Part shown: positions 1 to 7,616 of the stretch, piece by piece
How the letters are laid out: each line of letters begins with the position of its first letter
Position numbering within the stretch: the stretch's first letter is position 1
Assembly (NCBI GenBank): GCA_943914815.1
Contig: CALUDL010000033.1
Span: 1 to 17,365 of the forward strand
From: an uncultured Brevibacterium sp.
Lineage (GTDB): Bacteria; Actinomycetota; Actinomycetes; Actinomycetales; Brevibacteriaceae
Length of the DNA: 17,365 nt
Reading direction: 5' to 3'
Notes under the pieces: model-generated
Told to the model about the DNA's origin: nothing
Databases searched by the model: none
What the model saw: only the letters and a program-made list of their open reading frames with translations
Position numbers and translations under genes: made by a program

Positions 1-61
1 CTGCAGATGACGCGAACTGGGGCCAAGGAAACGAGAACAATCCATGACAGGAGCGAACATC

Positions 62-601
62 GTGAAGACAATTACCCGTATCTCAACGAGCGCCGCTATT
101 GCAACCGGAATTCTCGCTGCAGGCGTCCTGGTAACAGGACCGGCCATGGCAACTGAAGGAACTAAGCCGGCGTTTCCTGACGCGAAGGCTGTTGCCGCTG
201 CTGATCTCAGCCCAGAGCAGGTTGAGAACGCTAAGACCATCATTCAGGTGGGTAAGGACAACGGTATTAGCCGCCAGGGCATCAAGATTGCTCTGATGAC
301 GGCTTCGCAGGAGTCCACCCTCATCAACCTTGACTACGGTGACCGTGACTCCTTGGGTCTTTTCCAGCAGCGCCCGTCAGCAGGGTGGGGAACCCCTGAG
401 CAGGTTCAGGACCCAGTGTTCGCTGCCAAGTCGTTCTACGGTGTGAACCCCGAAGTATCGCCAAACGGTCTTCTGCAGATCCAGGGTTGGGAGCAGATGG
501 CACCTGGTGACGCCGCTCAGGCAGTTCAGGTTTCCGCTTACCCTGACGCTTACGCAAAGTGGGAGGGCCAGGCTGAAGAGCTTCTCAACCAGCACTTCTA
601 A
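62..601 (+). CDS. Secreted lysozyme-like cell-wall protein
   Basis: Predicted 179-residue exported protein. Residues 1-30 form a signal peptide: VKT start, hydrophobic stretch from about 11 to 28, and an AMA cleavage site. After a short linker, residues 55-130 resemble the small lysozyme/transglycosylase-like domain found alone or attached to NlpC/P60 domains in actinobacterial exoproteins. Typical elements are ALMTASQEST (candidate catalytic Glu84), YGDRDSLGLFQQRP and GWGT. No separate wall-binding domain is present. I chose GTG at 62 because AGGAG (49-53) sits 8 nt upstream; the in-frame ATG at 44 lacks a well-placed Shine-Dalgarno sequence and would add six residues before the lysine. The gene ends at a strong terminator, so it is transcribed separately from dnaK. 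The peptidoglycan-related role is inferred from family resemblance; activity is unproven. Confidence 0.7.
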   Translation: MKTITRISTSAAIATGILAAGVLVTGPAMATEGTKPAFPDAKAVAAADLSPEQVENAKTIIQVGKDNGISRQGIKIALMTASQESTLINLDYGDRDSLGLFQQRPSAGWGTPEQVQDPVFAAKSFYGVNPEVSPNGLLQIQGWEQMAPGDAAQAVQVSAYPDAYAKWEGQAEELLNQHF

Positions 602-618
602 GTTGTGCTTTAAGGCGA

Positions 619-657
619 GCGGCCCTGCGCAGAGCGTTGCGCGGGGCCGCTTGTTTT
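619..657 (+). terminator. Rho-independent terminator of the secreted protein gene
   Basis: A 12-bp stem pairs GCGGCCCTGCGC (619-630) with GCGCGGGGCCGC (639-650), with one G-U wobble and an 8-nt loop, followed by TTGTTTT. It lies 18 nt after the stop codon at 601. Confidence 0.9.
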
Positions 658-684
658 GTGTTTCGGGTCATTGTTCCTTTTTTT

Positions 685-829
685 GGGTATACAACCTCCA
701 GTTACCCACCACAAGTGGGAGGTTTTGGGCTCGCTGTGTTGGGTAACTAGGCGATTTTGGGCTAAAAACGTGAACAAAACGAACAAAAGTGGTGTGTAGC
801 CAACACACTGGATTGAGCTGTGTTGGGTA
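685..829. repeat. Intergenic cluster of short direct and inverted repeats
   Basis: The stretch 658-949 has no convincing gene. It carries a cluster of TGGGTA cores: forward near 685, inverted near 703, forward near 740 and 824. GCTGTGTTGGGTA occurs exactly at 733-745 and 817-829. GTTACCC (701-707) faces GGGTAAC (741-747). AACCTCC (693-699) faces GGAGGTT (718-724). CCAACACA (800-807) faces TGTGTTGG (819-826) across 11 nt. TTTTGGGCT occurs at 723-731 and 755-763. GTGAACAAAAC at 770-780 matches the element upstream of the second LPRTG gene. The function is unknown: a regulator-binding array, a structured RNA or a decayed repeat are all possible. Confidence 0.55.
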
Positions 830-949
830 GATGGTTATTCGCATCTGCGGGGTGGGCAGTCCAGGTGAAGCGCTCCGGGCGATTAGGCCCAAGGCCAAAC
901 GGTGCAAAGAAAAGTTTTTGAACCGCGGAATAAAAGACGCGCCTCCAAA

Positions 950-970
950 GTTGAGTCTAGTGAACGCAAG
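950..970 (+). promoter_or_regulatory. Upstream HAIR operator (HspR site 1)
   Basis: GTTGAGT-N7-ACGCAAG matches the HspR-associated inverted repeat CTTGAGT-N7-ACTCAAG with one mismatch in each half. It lies 64 bp upstream of the second, better site, about six helical turns on the same face. It is weaker alone but convincing as part of a pair; some Streptomyces dnaK promoters also carry several HAIR copies. Confidence 0.7.
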
Positions 971-986
971 TTTCCTGATATGCAGT

Positions 987-1015
987 TTGACATGTCAGGT
1001 CGAAGGTTTAAGGCT
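987..1015 (+). promoter_or_regulatory. Candidate dnaK promoter
   Basis: A perfect TTGACA -35 box lies at 987-992. The -10 is weak: TAAGGC (1009-1014) or AAGGCT (1010-1015) at 16-17 nt spacing. The -10 overlaps the first half of HAIR site 2, so HspR bound there would block polymerase. The exact start point is an inference. Confidence 0.55.
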
Positions 1016-1034
1016 TGAGTCAAAAGCACTCAAC
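1014..1034 (+). promoter_or_regulatory. HAIR operator (HspR site 2)
   Basis: CTTGAGT-N7-ACTCAAC matches the HAIR consensus CTTGAGT-N7-ACTCAAG at 13 of 14 defined positions. It ends 19 nt before the dnaK start codon and overlaps the probable -10 and start of transcription. The repressor gene hspR is the last gene of the same operon, which supports autoregulation. Confidence 0.9.
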
Positions 1035-1053
1035 TCTGAGGAGGAATGATTTT

Positions 1054-2916
1054 ATGGCACGCGCAGTTGGTATCGACCTCGGTACAACTAACTCAGTAGT
1101 GGCTGTCCTGGAAGGTGGAGAGCCCAAAGTTATTGCTAACGCTGAAGGTGGACGCACCACCCCATCAGTTGTGGCGGTCAACAAGAACGGTGACTCGCTG
1201 GTTGGTGAAATCGCTAAGCGCCAGGCAGTCATGAACGTCAAGAACACGGTTGCTTCTGTTAAGCGCCACATGGGAACCGACTGGACCACCGAACTGGACG
1301 GCAAAAAGCTCACTGCTCCAGAAGTTTCCGCACGTATTCTGCAGAAGCTCAAGCACGACGCTGAAGAATACCTGCAGGAAGAAGTCACCGACGCAGTGAT
1401 TACCGTTCCCGCATACTTCAACGACTCGCAGCGTCAGGCAACCAAGGATGCAGGTCAGATTGCTGGTCTGAACGTTCTGCGAATCATCAACGAACCAACC
1501 GCTGCAGCATTGGCATACGGTCTGGAGCGCGGTAAGGAAGACGAACTCATCCTGGTGTTCGACCTCGGTGGCGGTACTTTCGACGTGTCGCTACTGGAAG
1601 TCGGCAAGGACGATGACGACTTCTCCACGATTCAGGTGCGCGCCACCTCGGGAGACAACAAACTGGGTGGTGACGACTGGGACCAGGCAATCGTTGACTG
1701 GCTGGTTGAAAAGGTCAAGAGCGGATACGGTGTTGACCCAACCAAGGACTCGTCAGCCATGCAGCGCCTGAAGGAAGCAGCTGAGCAGGCTAAGAAGGAA
1801 CTGTCCAGCGCAACCAGCACTAACATCAGCCTGCAGTACCTGTCCATGAGCGAAAACGGCCCAATCCACTTGGACGAAAGCCTTTCCCGCGCCAAGTTCG
1901 AAGAGCTCACACACGACCTGCTCGAGCGCACCAAGACTCCTTTCCAGGCAGTCATCCGTGACGCTGGTGTAGACGTTAAGGACATCGACCACGTTGTTCT
2001 GGTTGGTGGTTCGACCCGTATGCCAGCGGTTGCTGAAGTTGTGAAGGAACTCACCGGTGGTCGCGAACCTAACAAGGGTGTGAACCCAGACGAGGTCGTA
2101 GCGATCGGTGCAGCTGTTCAGGCTGGTGTGCTCAAGGGTGAACGTAAGGACGTTCTGCTCATCGACGTCACCCCACTGTCCCTGGGTCTGGAAACCAAGG
2201 GTGGAGTGATGACCAAGCTTATTGAGCGCAACACCCCGATCCCAACCAAGAAGTCGGAAACCTTCACCACCGCTGAAGACAACCAGCCTTCGGTTTCGAT
2301 CCAGGTGTTCCAGGGTGAGCGTGAGTTCACGCGCGACAACAAGCCACTGGGAACCTTTGAGCTGACCGGAATTGCTCCTGCACCACGTGGTATGCCACAG
2401 ATTGAGGTGTCGTTCGACATCGACGCCAACGGTATTGTCCACGTGTCCGCAAAGGACAAGGGCACTGGTAAGGAACAGTCCATGACCATCACGGGTGGTT
2501 CGGCTATTCCTGAAGAAGACATCGAACGCATGGTGCGCGAAGCTGAAGAGCACGCTGAAGAAGACAAGAAGCGTCGCGAAGCAGCAGACAAGCGCAACGT
2601 TGCTGAAAACATGGCTTACCAGACAGACAAGCTCATCAAGGACAACGACGACAAGCTTCCTGAAGACGTGAAGAAGGAAGTTCAGGCCGACGTTGACGAA
2701 CTGAAGGAAGCGCTGAAGGGCGACGACGACGCAGCTGTTGAGAAGGCTCTGGAGAAGCTCCAGACTTCGCAGACCAAGCTGGGTGAAGCTCTCTACGCAC
2801 AGCAGTCAGCTGACGGCGCTGCAGGTGCCGACGCTGCTGGATCTGCTGACTCCGCAGACTCAGACGACGACGTGGTAGACGCTGAAGTCATCGATGAGGA
2901 CGAGGAGAACAAGTAA
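1054..2916 (+). CDS. dnaK: Hsp70 chaperone DnaK
   Basis: A 620-residue cytoplasmic Hsp70 chaperone that binds exposed hydrophobic segments of client proteins in an ATP-dependent cycle with DnaJ and GrpE. The N-terminal ATPase domain (about 1-360) shows IDLGTTNS, the phosphate-2 motif [11 protein letters not shown] and the adenosine motif [10 protein letters not shown]. The substrate-binding domain begins near the linker [14 protein letters not shown], followed by a helical lid and an acidic tail ending [12 protein letters not shown]. The short loop before residue 90 fits the Gram-positive type, which lacks about 24 residues present in E. coli DnaK. ATG at 1054 is chosen because GAGGAGGA (1038-1045) is well spaced and the conserved sequence begins there; the upstream in-frame start at 1015 lies inside the HAIR operator. 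DnaK is also the expected co-repressor of HspR. Confidence 0.99.
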   Translation: MARAVGIDLGTTNSVVAVLEGGEPKVIANAEGGRTTPSVVAVNKNGDSLVGEIAKRQAVMNVKNTVASVKRHMGTDWTTELDGKKLTAPEVSARILQKLKHDAEEYLQEEVTDAVITVPAYFNDSQRQATKDAGQIAGLNVLRIINEPTAAALAYGLERGKEDELILVFDLGGGTFDVSLLEVGKDDDDFSTIQVRATSGDNKLGGDDWDQAIVDWLVEKVKSGYGVDPTKDSSAMQRLKEAAEQAKKELSSATSTNISLQYLSMSENGPIHLDESLSRAKFEELTHDLLERTKTPFQAVIRDAGVDVKDIDHVVLVGGSTRMPAVAEVVKELTGGREPNKGVNPDEVVAIGAAVQAGVLKGERKDVLLIDVTPLSLGLETKGGVMTKLIERNTPIPTKKSETFTTAEDNQPSVSIQVFQGEREFTRDNKPLGTFELTGIAPAPRGMPQIEVSFDIDANGIVHVSAKDKGTGKEQSMTITGGSAIPEEDIERMVREAEEHAEEDKKRREAADKRNVAENMAYQTDKLIKDNDDKLPEDVKKEVQADVDELKEALKGDDDAAVEKALEKLQTSQTKLGEALYAQQSADGAAGADAAGSADSADSDDDVVDAEVIDEDEENK

Positions 2917-3611
2917 TGTCCACCGAGAAACCGTTCGACAGCGCTGGGGAGCCTGCTGAACAGGGCTTCTCGTTTACCGACAAACGCCGTGTGGACCCCG
3001 AAACCGGTGAAGTGCGTGCTCCCAAGGACGCGCAGCAACCGGAAACGGGGGAGCAGGACGCTGAGGAACCTGCGGCTGAGCCCACTGAAGCCGGACAGTC
3101 CGCAACAGGGGAACCAGCGGCAGACGCGAGCGACCTCGGGGTGGAAATCCCCGAGGACGCCTCGGCGTTGGGCGACAGCGACGCTGAGGAAGTATCAGCG
3201 GACGCTGCGCAGCACCTCGAGGATCTGCAGCGCCTGAATGCCGAGTACGCGGCTTACCGTCGCCGTTCCGAACGTGAGCGTGAACGCGCCCACGAAAACG
3301 GAATGGTCAAGGTGACCGAAGCGCTCATGCCGATCCTGGACGAAGTGCGTCTGGCACGCGAAGCCGGCGACGTTGAAGGGCCGTTCGCAAAGCACGTCGA
3401 CAGGCTGTTTGAAGCCCTGAACAAACTGGGCATTGAACAGTACGGCGAAGTCGGTGAAGTGTTCGATCCGAACGTTCACGAAGCGCTCATGCAACAACCA
3501 AGCGAGGAAGTCGAAGAACCCACAGTATTCCTGGTCATGCAACCGGGATACCGGATGGGCGAACGAGTCCTCAAGGCCGCACGCGTGGGAGTGCACGTAC
3601 CCGCAGAGTAA
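2916..3611 (+). CDS. grpE: Nucleotide exchange factor GrpE
   Basis: A 231-residue homodimeric co-chaperone that releases ADP from DnaK. The start overlaps the dnaK stop in TAATG, implying translational coupling. Residues 1-95 are an unusually long, acidic, low-complexity extension rich in Glu, Ala, Pro and Gly, probably disordered. A coiled coil follows (about 98-130, LEDLQRLNAEYAAYRRRSER), then the helical bundle and the C-terminal beta domain (about 175-231) with the family pattern FDPNVHEAL and GYRMGERVLKAARVGV. The GrpE core is complete. A 49-nt gap separates it from dnaJ. Confidence 0.97.
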   Translation: MSTEKPFDSAGEPAEQGFSFTDKRRVDPETGEVRAPKDAQQPETGEQDAEEPAAEPTEAGQSATGEPAADASDLGVEIPEDASALGDSDAEEVSADAAQHLEDLQRLNAEYAAYRRRSERERERAHENGMVKVTEALMPILDEVRLAREAGDVEGPFAKHVDRLFEALNKLGIEQYGEVGEVFDPNVHEALMQQPSEEVEEPTVFLVMQPGYRMGERVLKAARVGVHVPAE

Positions 3612-3660
3612 GACGGTACTCACCACGAATGTGCATATGTAAGAAGGAAGGAGGTGCCAG

Positions 3661-4704
3661 ATGAACTCGGGACCTCAGAATGAATGGTTTGAAAAGGATT
3701 ACTACGCAACCCTGGGGGTCTCTAAGGACGCCTCCGCCTCGGAAATAAAGAAGGCCTACCGCAAACTGGCCCGCAAGTATCACCCGGATGCCAACCCGGG
3801 CGACAAAGTTGCGGAAGAGAAGTTCAAGGACGTCAGCGCCGCTAATCAGGTGCTGTCGGACCCGGAAACTCGGAAGCAGTACGACCAGGTTCGGGCCATG
3901 GGGTCCGGCGCACGATTCAGCGCCGGATCCGGTGGCTCCGGCCAGGGCTTCGAAGATATTTTCTCCGGACTGTTTAACACCGGTGGCGGTTACACCACCC
4001 GTGGCACTGGTGGGCCAGGCGGGCCAGGCGGTCCGGACTTGGGCGACATTTTCGGAAACTTCAGCGGAGGGAACTTTGGCGGATACTCGCCGGGAGGTTT
4101 CTCCACTGGCGGATACTCGCCGGGAGGATTCTCCGGCGGAGGATTTGGCCCGCAGAAGGGTGGTGACTTCAAAGCTTCAACGCGTTTGTCGTTTAAAGAA
4201 GCGGCTGAAGGTGCCACGGTGAAACTGACGATGCCAGGCGGCAAACCGCTCACGGTGCGCACCCCGGTGGGGGTAAGCGATGGGCAGAAGGTTCGTTTGG
4301 CAGGCAAAGGTAAACCGGGAAGCAACGGGGGCCCTAACGGTGACGTGATCCTCACGGTTCACGTTGACAAGCACCCCGTGTTCACTCGCGACGGGAACAA
4401 CCTGCGGATGAACTTGCCGGTGACGTTCGCGGAAGCGGCGCTGGGTGCGACGGTCGACGTTCCAACCCTGGGTGGCGGTTCTGTGCGCATGCGTGTGCCT
4501 GCCGGTACACCGTCTGGGCGGGTTCTGCGTGTCCGTGGCAAGGGGATCAACGGTAAGCAGACAGGTGATTTGCTAGTCACCATTGAGATTGCCGTACCAC
4601 GCAACCTGAATGCGGACGCGAAAGCGGCCGTGGAGGCCTTCGCCAAAGCCACTGAAGGTGAGGACCCGCGTGAGGGACTCGCCGCAAGAGCAAGCCGGAG
4701 CTGA
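3661..4704 (+). CDS. dnaJ: J-domain co-chaperone DnaJ, lacking the zinc finger
   Basis: A 347-residue Hsp40 that delivers clients to DnaK and stimulates its ATPase. The J domain (about 12-78) carries the essential HPD at 41-43. A long Gly/Phe/Ser/Pro-rich linker (about 80-165) follows, then two beta-rich client-binding subdomains (about 165-325) with [14 protein letters not shown] and [17 protein letters not shown]. The protein contains no cysteine at all, so the four CxxCxGxG zinc-binding repeats of classical DnaJ are absent. It is therefore a class B (CbpA-like) architecture in the operon position of DnaJ1. The Shine-Dalgarno AAGGAGGT (3648-3655) sets the start. The stop at 4704 is six nucleotides before the hspR GTG. 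Confidence 0.95.
   Translation: MNSGPQNEWFEKDYYATLGVSKDASASEIKKAYRKLARKYHPDANPGDKVAEEKFKDVSAANQVLSDPETRKQYDQVRAMGSGARFSAGSGGSGQGFEDIFSGLFNTGGGYTTRGTGGPGGPGGPDLGDIFGNFSGGNFGGYSPGGFSTGGYSPGGFSGGGFGPQKGGDFKASTRLSFKEAAEGATVKLTMPGGKPLTVRTPVGVSDGQKVRLAGKGKPGSNGGPNGDVILTVHVDKHPVFTRDGNNLRMNLPVTFAEAALGATVDVPTLGGGSVRMRVPAGTPSGRVLRVRGKGINGKQTGDLLVTIEIAVPRNLNADAKAAVEAFAKATEGEDPREGLAARASRS
4078..4137 (+). repeat. 30-bp tandem repeat in the dnaJ Gly/Phe linker
   Basis: Two adjacent 30-bp units (4078-4107, 4108-4137) encode [10 protein letters not shown] and [10 protein letters not shown] and differ at very few bases. This looks like a recent in-frame duplication of the linker. Confidence 0.9.
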
Positions 4705-4710
4705 TGCGTC

Positions 4711-5160
4711 GTGATTAGTTCAAGCGCAGCAGTGTATGTCATATCGGTGGCAGCGGATCTTGCCGGGATGCACCCGCAGACGCTGCGCCAGTATGACCGG
4801 CTTGGCTTGGTGACCCCTGAAAGGACTGCCGGCCGAGGTCGTCGCTACTCCGCTGACGACGTTGCCAAACTGCGGCTCATCCAAAGTCTGAGCCAGGATG
4901 AAGGGATTAACCTGGCGGGTATTAAGCGCATCCTCGAACTGCGCGAGGAAGTCGACGAAGCCCGCCGCCAGCTCCGGGCCATGGAAGAGAAAATGGAGGC
5001 CGCACGTCAACGTGTCGCTGCGGTCGACCGGGTTTTCGCAGCCGGGTCAGCGGGAGACGTGGTGTCAATTCTTAAGGGGGAACGACCTCGGACGCGGATT
5101 GCGGGAGCACTGCTCCCGCCTGCACGTACAGGCCGTCCCACCCTGGTACACAGGCGGTAG
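4711..5160 (+). CDS. hspR: Heat-shock repressor HspR (MerR family)
   Basis: A 149-residue MerR-type repressor of the dnaK operon. The winged helix-turn-helix is recognisable from residue 8: VYVISVAADLAGMHPQTLRQ, then YDRLGLV, RTAGRGRRYS and LSQDEGINLAGIKRI, all characteristic of actinobacterial HspR. A coiled-coil dimerisation helix follows (about 75-108), then a basic, Pro/Arg-rich tail. The start is GTG at 4711, six nucleotides after the dnaJ stop, with GGAG at 4697-4700. Known biology: HspR binds HAIR sites with DnaK as co-repressor, so titration of DnaK by unfolded protein relieves repression. Both candidate sites lie upstream of dnaK in this window. Confidence 0.96.
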   Translation: MISSSAAVYVISVAADLAGMHPQTLRQYDRLGLVTPERTAGRGRRYSADDVAKLRLIQSLSQDEGINLAGIKRILELREEVDEARRQLRAMEEKMEAARQRVAAVDRVFAAGSAGDVVSILKGERPRTRIAGALLPPARTGRPTLVHRR

Positions 5161-5175
5161 GAAAGCCTTAGAACC

Positions 5176-5925
5176 TTATAGCCACTGAGGGGGCGCGGGG
5201 AGGTCTCGAGGAGTCGAGTCACCTGCGCCTCCTTTTGTGTTGTCGTCCCGCCCGGACACTGGCCAGCCGCGGCCCAGCAGATGCTGGAGGACCTCAGCTT
5301 TGTGGCCAGTAACCTGGATTTGGTCAGCAGAGTCGCTGGTGCAAATGTGCAGGTCTTCGCCGGTGTCGGTGAAGTGAAGCAGATAGTTCACGGGCTCGCC
5401 CCGCTGCTCCCAGATCGAGGTGACGTCGGTCAGGAGACGGTCTGTCACCTCGGCGGGGAAGTCCAGCGCAGTCATCCCGATGTTGAGGTCAAGCGCGTGG
5501 ATGAAGCACTCACGGGCGCGCAGCCATGGAATGTCAGAGGCGGGAATGGTGGCGCCGCGTCCGCTGATGACTTGGGTTTCCCATCGGTCGGTGGGAAACG
5601 TGCCGAGGTCGTTGGCAAGTTCATCTGCGACTTCGTGCGACATGGTGATGACGTCCCCGTTTTCCAGGAGGGTGACGTCATCTTCGATGGCTTTGTCGCG
5701 GGCCTCACGGGAGGGGTACATGTGGGTTTCCTCGCCGGTGCGGGCCCAGTGGAGGAGACGCATGAACCCTTCTGCGTTGTGCATCATGTGCACGGCCACG
5801 TGTTTGCGCGACCAGTCCGGCAGGAGCGACGGTTCGTCCAGGTTGGCCCTGGAAAGCTGGTCGAGGGTCTGAAGGTAGAAGGCTTCAGCCAGCGTGCGGA
5901 AGTCGAGGTCTTTTTGTAGAGGCAT
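5176..5925 (-). CDS. MDMPI-type mycothiol-dependent maleylpyruvate isomerase family protein
   Basis: A 249-residue protein with the DinB/MDMPI four-helix fold at the N-terminus (about 8-150) and a shorter SCP2-like C-terminal domain ending near residue 225 (GHKAEVLQHLLGRGW). Typical family segments are LLPDWSRKHVAVHMMHNAEG and GEETHMYPSREARDKAIE. Candidate metal ligands are His46, Glu139 and His143 (in ECFIHALD), with spacing like the His-Glu-His site of characterised maleylpyruvate isomerase. The founding enzyme isomerises maleylpyruvate in gentisate degradation using mycothiol, but many actinobacterial paralogues have unknown thiol-transfer roles, so the substrate is not assigned. The gene lies 29 nt downstream of the transporter on the same strand. 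No clear Shine-Dalgarno precedes ATG 5925. The hspR terminator hairpin lies within its last codons. Confidence 0.85.
   Translation of the reverse strand: MPLQKDLDFRTLAEAFYLQTLDQLSRANLDEPSLLPDWSRKHVAVHMMHNAEGFMRLLHWARTGEETHMYPSREARDKAIEDDVTLLENGDVITMSHEVADELANDLGTFPTDRWETQVISGRGATIPASDIPWLRARECFIHALDLNIGMTALDFPAEVTDRLLTDVTSIWEQRGEPVNYLLHFTDTGEDLHICTSDSADQIQVTGHKAEVLQHLLGRGWPVSGRDDNTKGGAGDSTPRDLPAPPQWL
5189..5236 (+). terminator. Terminator of the dnaK operon, inside the convergent gene's 3' end
   Basis: GGGGGCGC (5189-5196) pairs with GCGCCTCC (5225-5232) with one wobble. AGGT (5201-5204) pairs with ACCT (5221-5224), and CTCGA (5205-5209) with TCGAG (5214-5218) around a GGAG loop. A 4-nt G bulge and a 2-nt bulge interrupt the stem. 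TTTT follows directly at 5233-5236. It lies 28 nt after the hspR stop. Confidence 0.8.
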
Positions 5926-5954
5926 GACTTTAGCTTAGTGGTGTTGAGGTGGAG

Positions 5955-7595
5955 TCACACCAGGCCGATCCACTTCCAGTAGGTCGCTGAAAGCAGCAGG
6001 ACCAGCAGGTAGCCGACGATGGTGATGGGGATTCCGGCTTTGAGGAACTGCTTGGCTGTGAAGGCACCGGTTCCGTACGCGAGCATGTTTTGTGGCGCGG
6101 AGATGGGGAGCAGGAAGCCGAAGCAGATGAGGAACTGCTGGATGATGACGAAGCCGATTCCGCCGTTTGCAGCACCTGGTACAGACTGTGCCAGCGCGAT
6201 GAAAACGGGGATGAGGGCGGAGCTGAGCGAAGTCGCCGAAGCGAAGCCCAGGTGGATAAGAATGGTGAAGAGGCCGACGATAGCGATCATGGCGAGCATG
6301 GGCATGTTTGTGATGCCCAGTGCGCCGAACGTTTTTTCTGACAGCCATTCGGCGGCCCCGGTTTTGAGGAGGAGACTACCCAGCGAGATACCCACGGCGA
6401 ACACGATGAGGGTTCCCCAGTTGATGAGTTTTTCGGCGGTCTTCCATGAAAACACGCCAACCTTAGGCAGGAGCAGGAAGCCGATAGCAACGATGGTGAC
6501 CGTGGCGGAGTCGAACGGGTGGAGGGACTTTTCGGTGGCCCACAAGAAGAGTAGGACGACTGCGACGATGATGAGGCGGATTTCCTTGCCGGTGATGGGG
6601 CCGAGTTCTTTCAGGTCGCGTTCGATGACGGCTCGACCACCTTCGATGTGGTCAACTTCAGGTTTGATGGCCCACCGCATGATGAAGAACAGGGCGATGC
6701 TCATCATGACGGACCAAGGAGCGGCCCACATGAACCACTGGCCCCAGGACACTTGTTGGTTCATGGAGGATTCGATGAAGTTGGTGGCAACGATGTTCTG
6801 AGCTGCCGCGGTTTTGATGCCTACGTTCCACACGGAGACGGCTTGTGCCGCGGTGATGATGAGGAGGGCGCCGAGGCGGGAGTTGGTTGCCAGTCCAAAG
6901 GCGGCGACCATGCCCAGGAGGATGGGGACGACTGCGCCGGCTCGTGCGGTGGCGGAGGGGACAAAGAACGCCAGGATGGTGGAAATGGCGATGGCGCCGA
7001 TGAGGACGTTACTGGTTTTTTCGCCGGCGAATTTGAGGACGATGAGGGCGAGGCGTTTGTGGAGACCGGTGGCTTGCATGGCGGCGGCGAGTGCGAGGGC
7101 GGCTGCGACGAGGGCGACGGCTGAGCTGGCGAATCCACTGAGGGCGAGCTTGATGGATTCAGTGGTGCCCATGGCGTCGGGGGTTTCGCCTGTGAGCGGA
7201 GGAGCGAATGACAGGGTGATGGTGATGATGCCGACGATCAGGATTGAGGACACCGTGTAGCTGACAGCTTCGGTGACCCACATGATGATGGCGAATGCCA
7301 GGATGGCCAGGGCTTGTTTGCCGGCGAGAGTGAGGCCTTCGCCGGTGGGGATGAGCAGGATTCCGAAGAGCGCGATGAACGCGACCGCGAACCAGATGGG
7401 TTTGAGGTTGAGGTGGGCGAGGAAGCCGTCAGGGTGTTTGTTGGACTCTTCGGCGCTCGCGCGGGCGACTGCTTCTTTTTCGCGTTTTACCTCAGCTGAG
7501 GCTTGTGAGCGCTTTTCAGCCTTCTTGCGCAGTGAGCTTTTTGCGGACTCGGCCATGGCGTTCCAATCGTTGAGTGCGGGTGTTCCTGCGGACAC
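5955..7595 (-). CDS. DASS/SLC13-type anion transporter
   Basis: An integral membrane protein of 546 residues with a hydrophilic, Lys/Glu/Ala-rich N-terminal segment (about 1-62), then about a dozen hydrophobic helices. The layout fits divalent anion:sodium symporters (CitT/SLC13). In the first half FVPSATARAG (211-220) occupies the place of the Ser-Asn-Thr signature, with Asn replaced by Ala. In the second half SAPQNMLAYGTG corresponds to the TPPN/SNT-like loop. Likely substrates are di- or tricarboxylates such as succinate, malate, fumarate or citrate, but the specificity cannot be read from sequence. Start: GTG 7595 is the longest option; ATG at 7556 would give 533 residues. Neither has a strong Shine-Dalgarno. 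The gene is probably the first of an operon with the MDMPI-family gene. Confidence 0.9.
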   Translation of the reverse strand: MSAGTPALNDWNAMAESAKSSLRKKAEKRSQASAEVKREKEAVARASAEESNKHPDGFLAHLNLKPIWFAVAFIALFGILLIPTGEGLTLAGKQALAILAFAIIMWVTEAVSYTVSSILIVGIITITLSFAPPLTGETPDAMGTTESIKLALSGFASSAVALVAAALALAAAMQATGLHKRLALIVLKFAGEKTSNVLIGAIAISTILAFFVPSATARAGAVVPILLGMVAAFGLATNSRLGALLIITAAQAVSVWNVGIKTAAAQNIVATNFIESSMNQQVSWGQWFMWAAPWSVMMSIALFFIMRWAIKPEVDHIEGGRAVIERDLKELGPITGKEIRLIIVAVVLLFLWATEKSLHPFDSATVTIVAIGFLLLPKVGVFSWKTAEKLINWGTLIVFAVGISLGSLLLKTGAAEWLSEKTFGALGITNMPMLAMIAIVGLFTILIHLGFASATSLSSALIPVFIALAQSVPGAANGGIGFVIIQQFLICFGFLLPISAPQNMLAYGTGAFTAKQFLKAGIPITIVGYLLVLLLSATYWKWIGLV

Positions 7596-7616
7596 GGATG
7601 ACGATACGCCCCGCGC

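Noticed and set aside
831..1049. Small open frame upstream of dnaK
   Set aside because: It runs through the HAIR sites and promoter, has no ribosome site and no protein-like character.
900..1053. CIRCE (HrcA) operator before dnaK
   Set aside because: No TTAGCACTC-N9-GAGTGCTAA pattern; the inverted repeats present fit HAIR instead.
1753..2553. Long open frame (266 codons) on the minus strand opposite dnaK
   Set aside because: It lies entirely inside dnaK, has no recognisable domain or ribosome site, and is the usual by-product of GC-rich codon use.
6019..6801. Open frame of 260 codons on the plus strand opposite the transporter
   Set aside because: Antisense shadow of an obvious membrane protein; its translation is Met/Arg/Pro-rich with no family resemblance.
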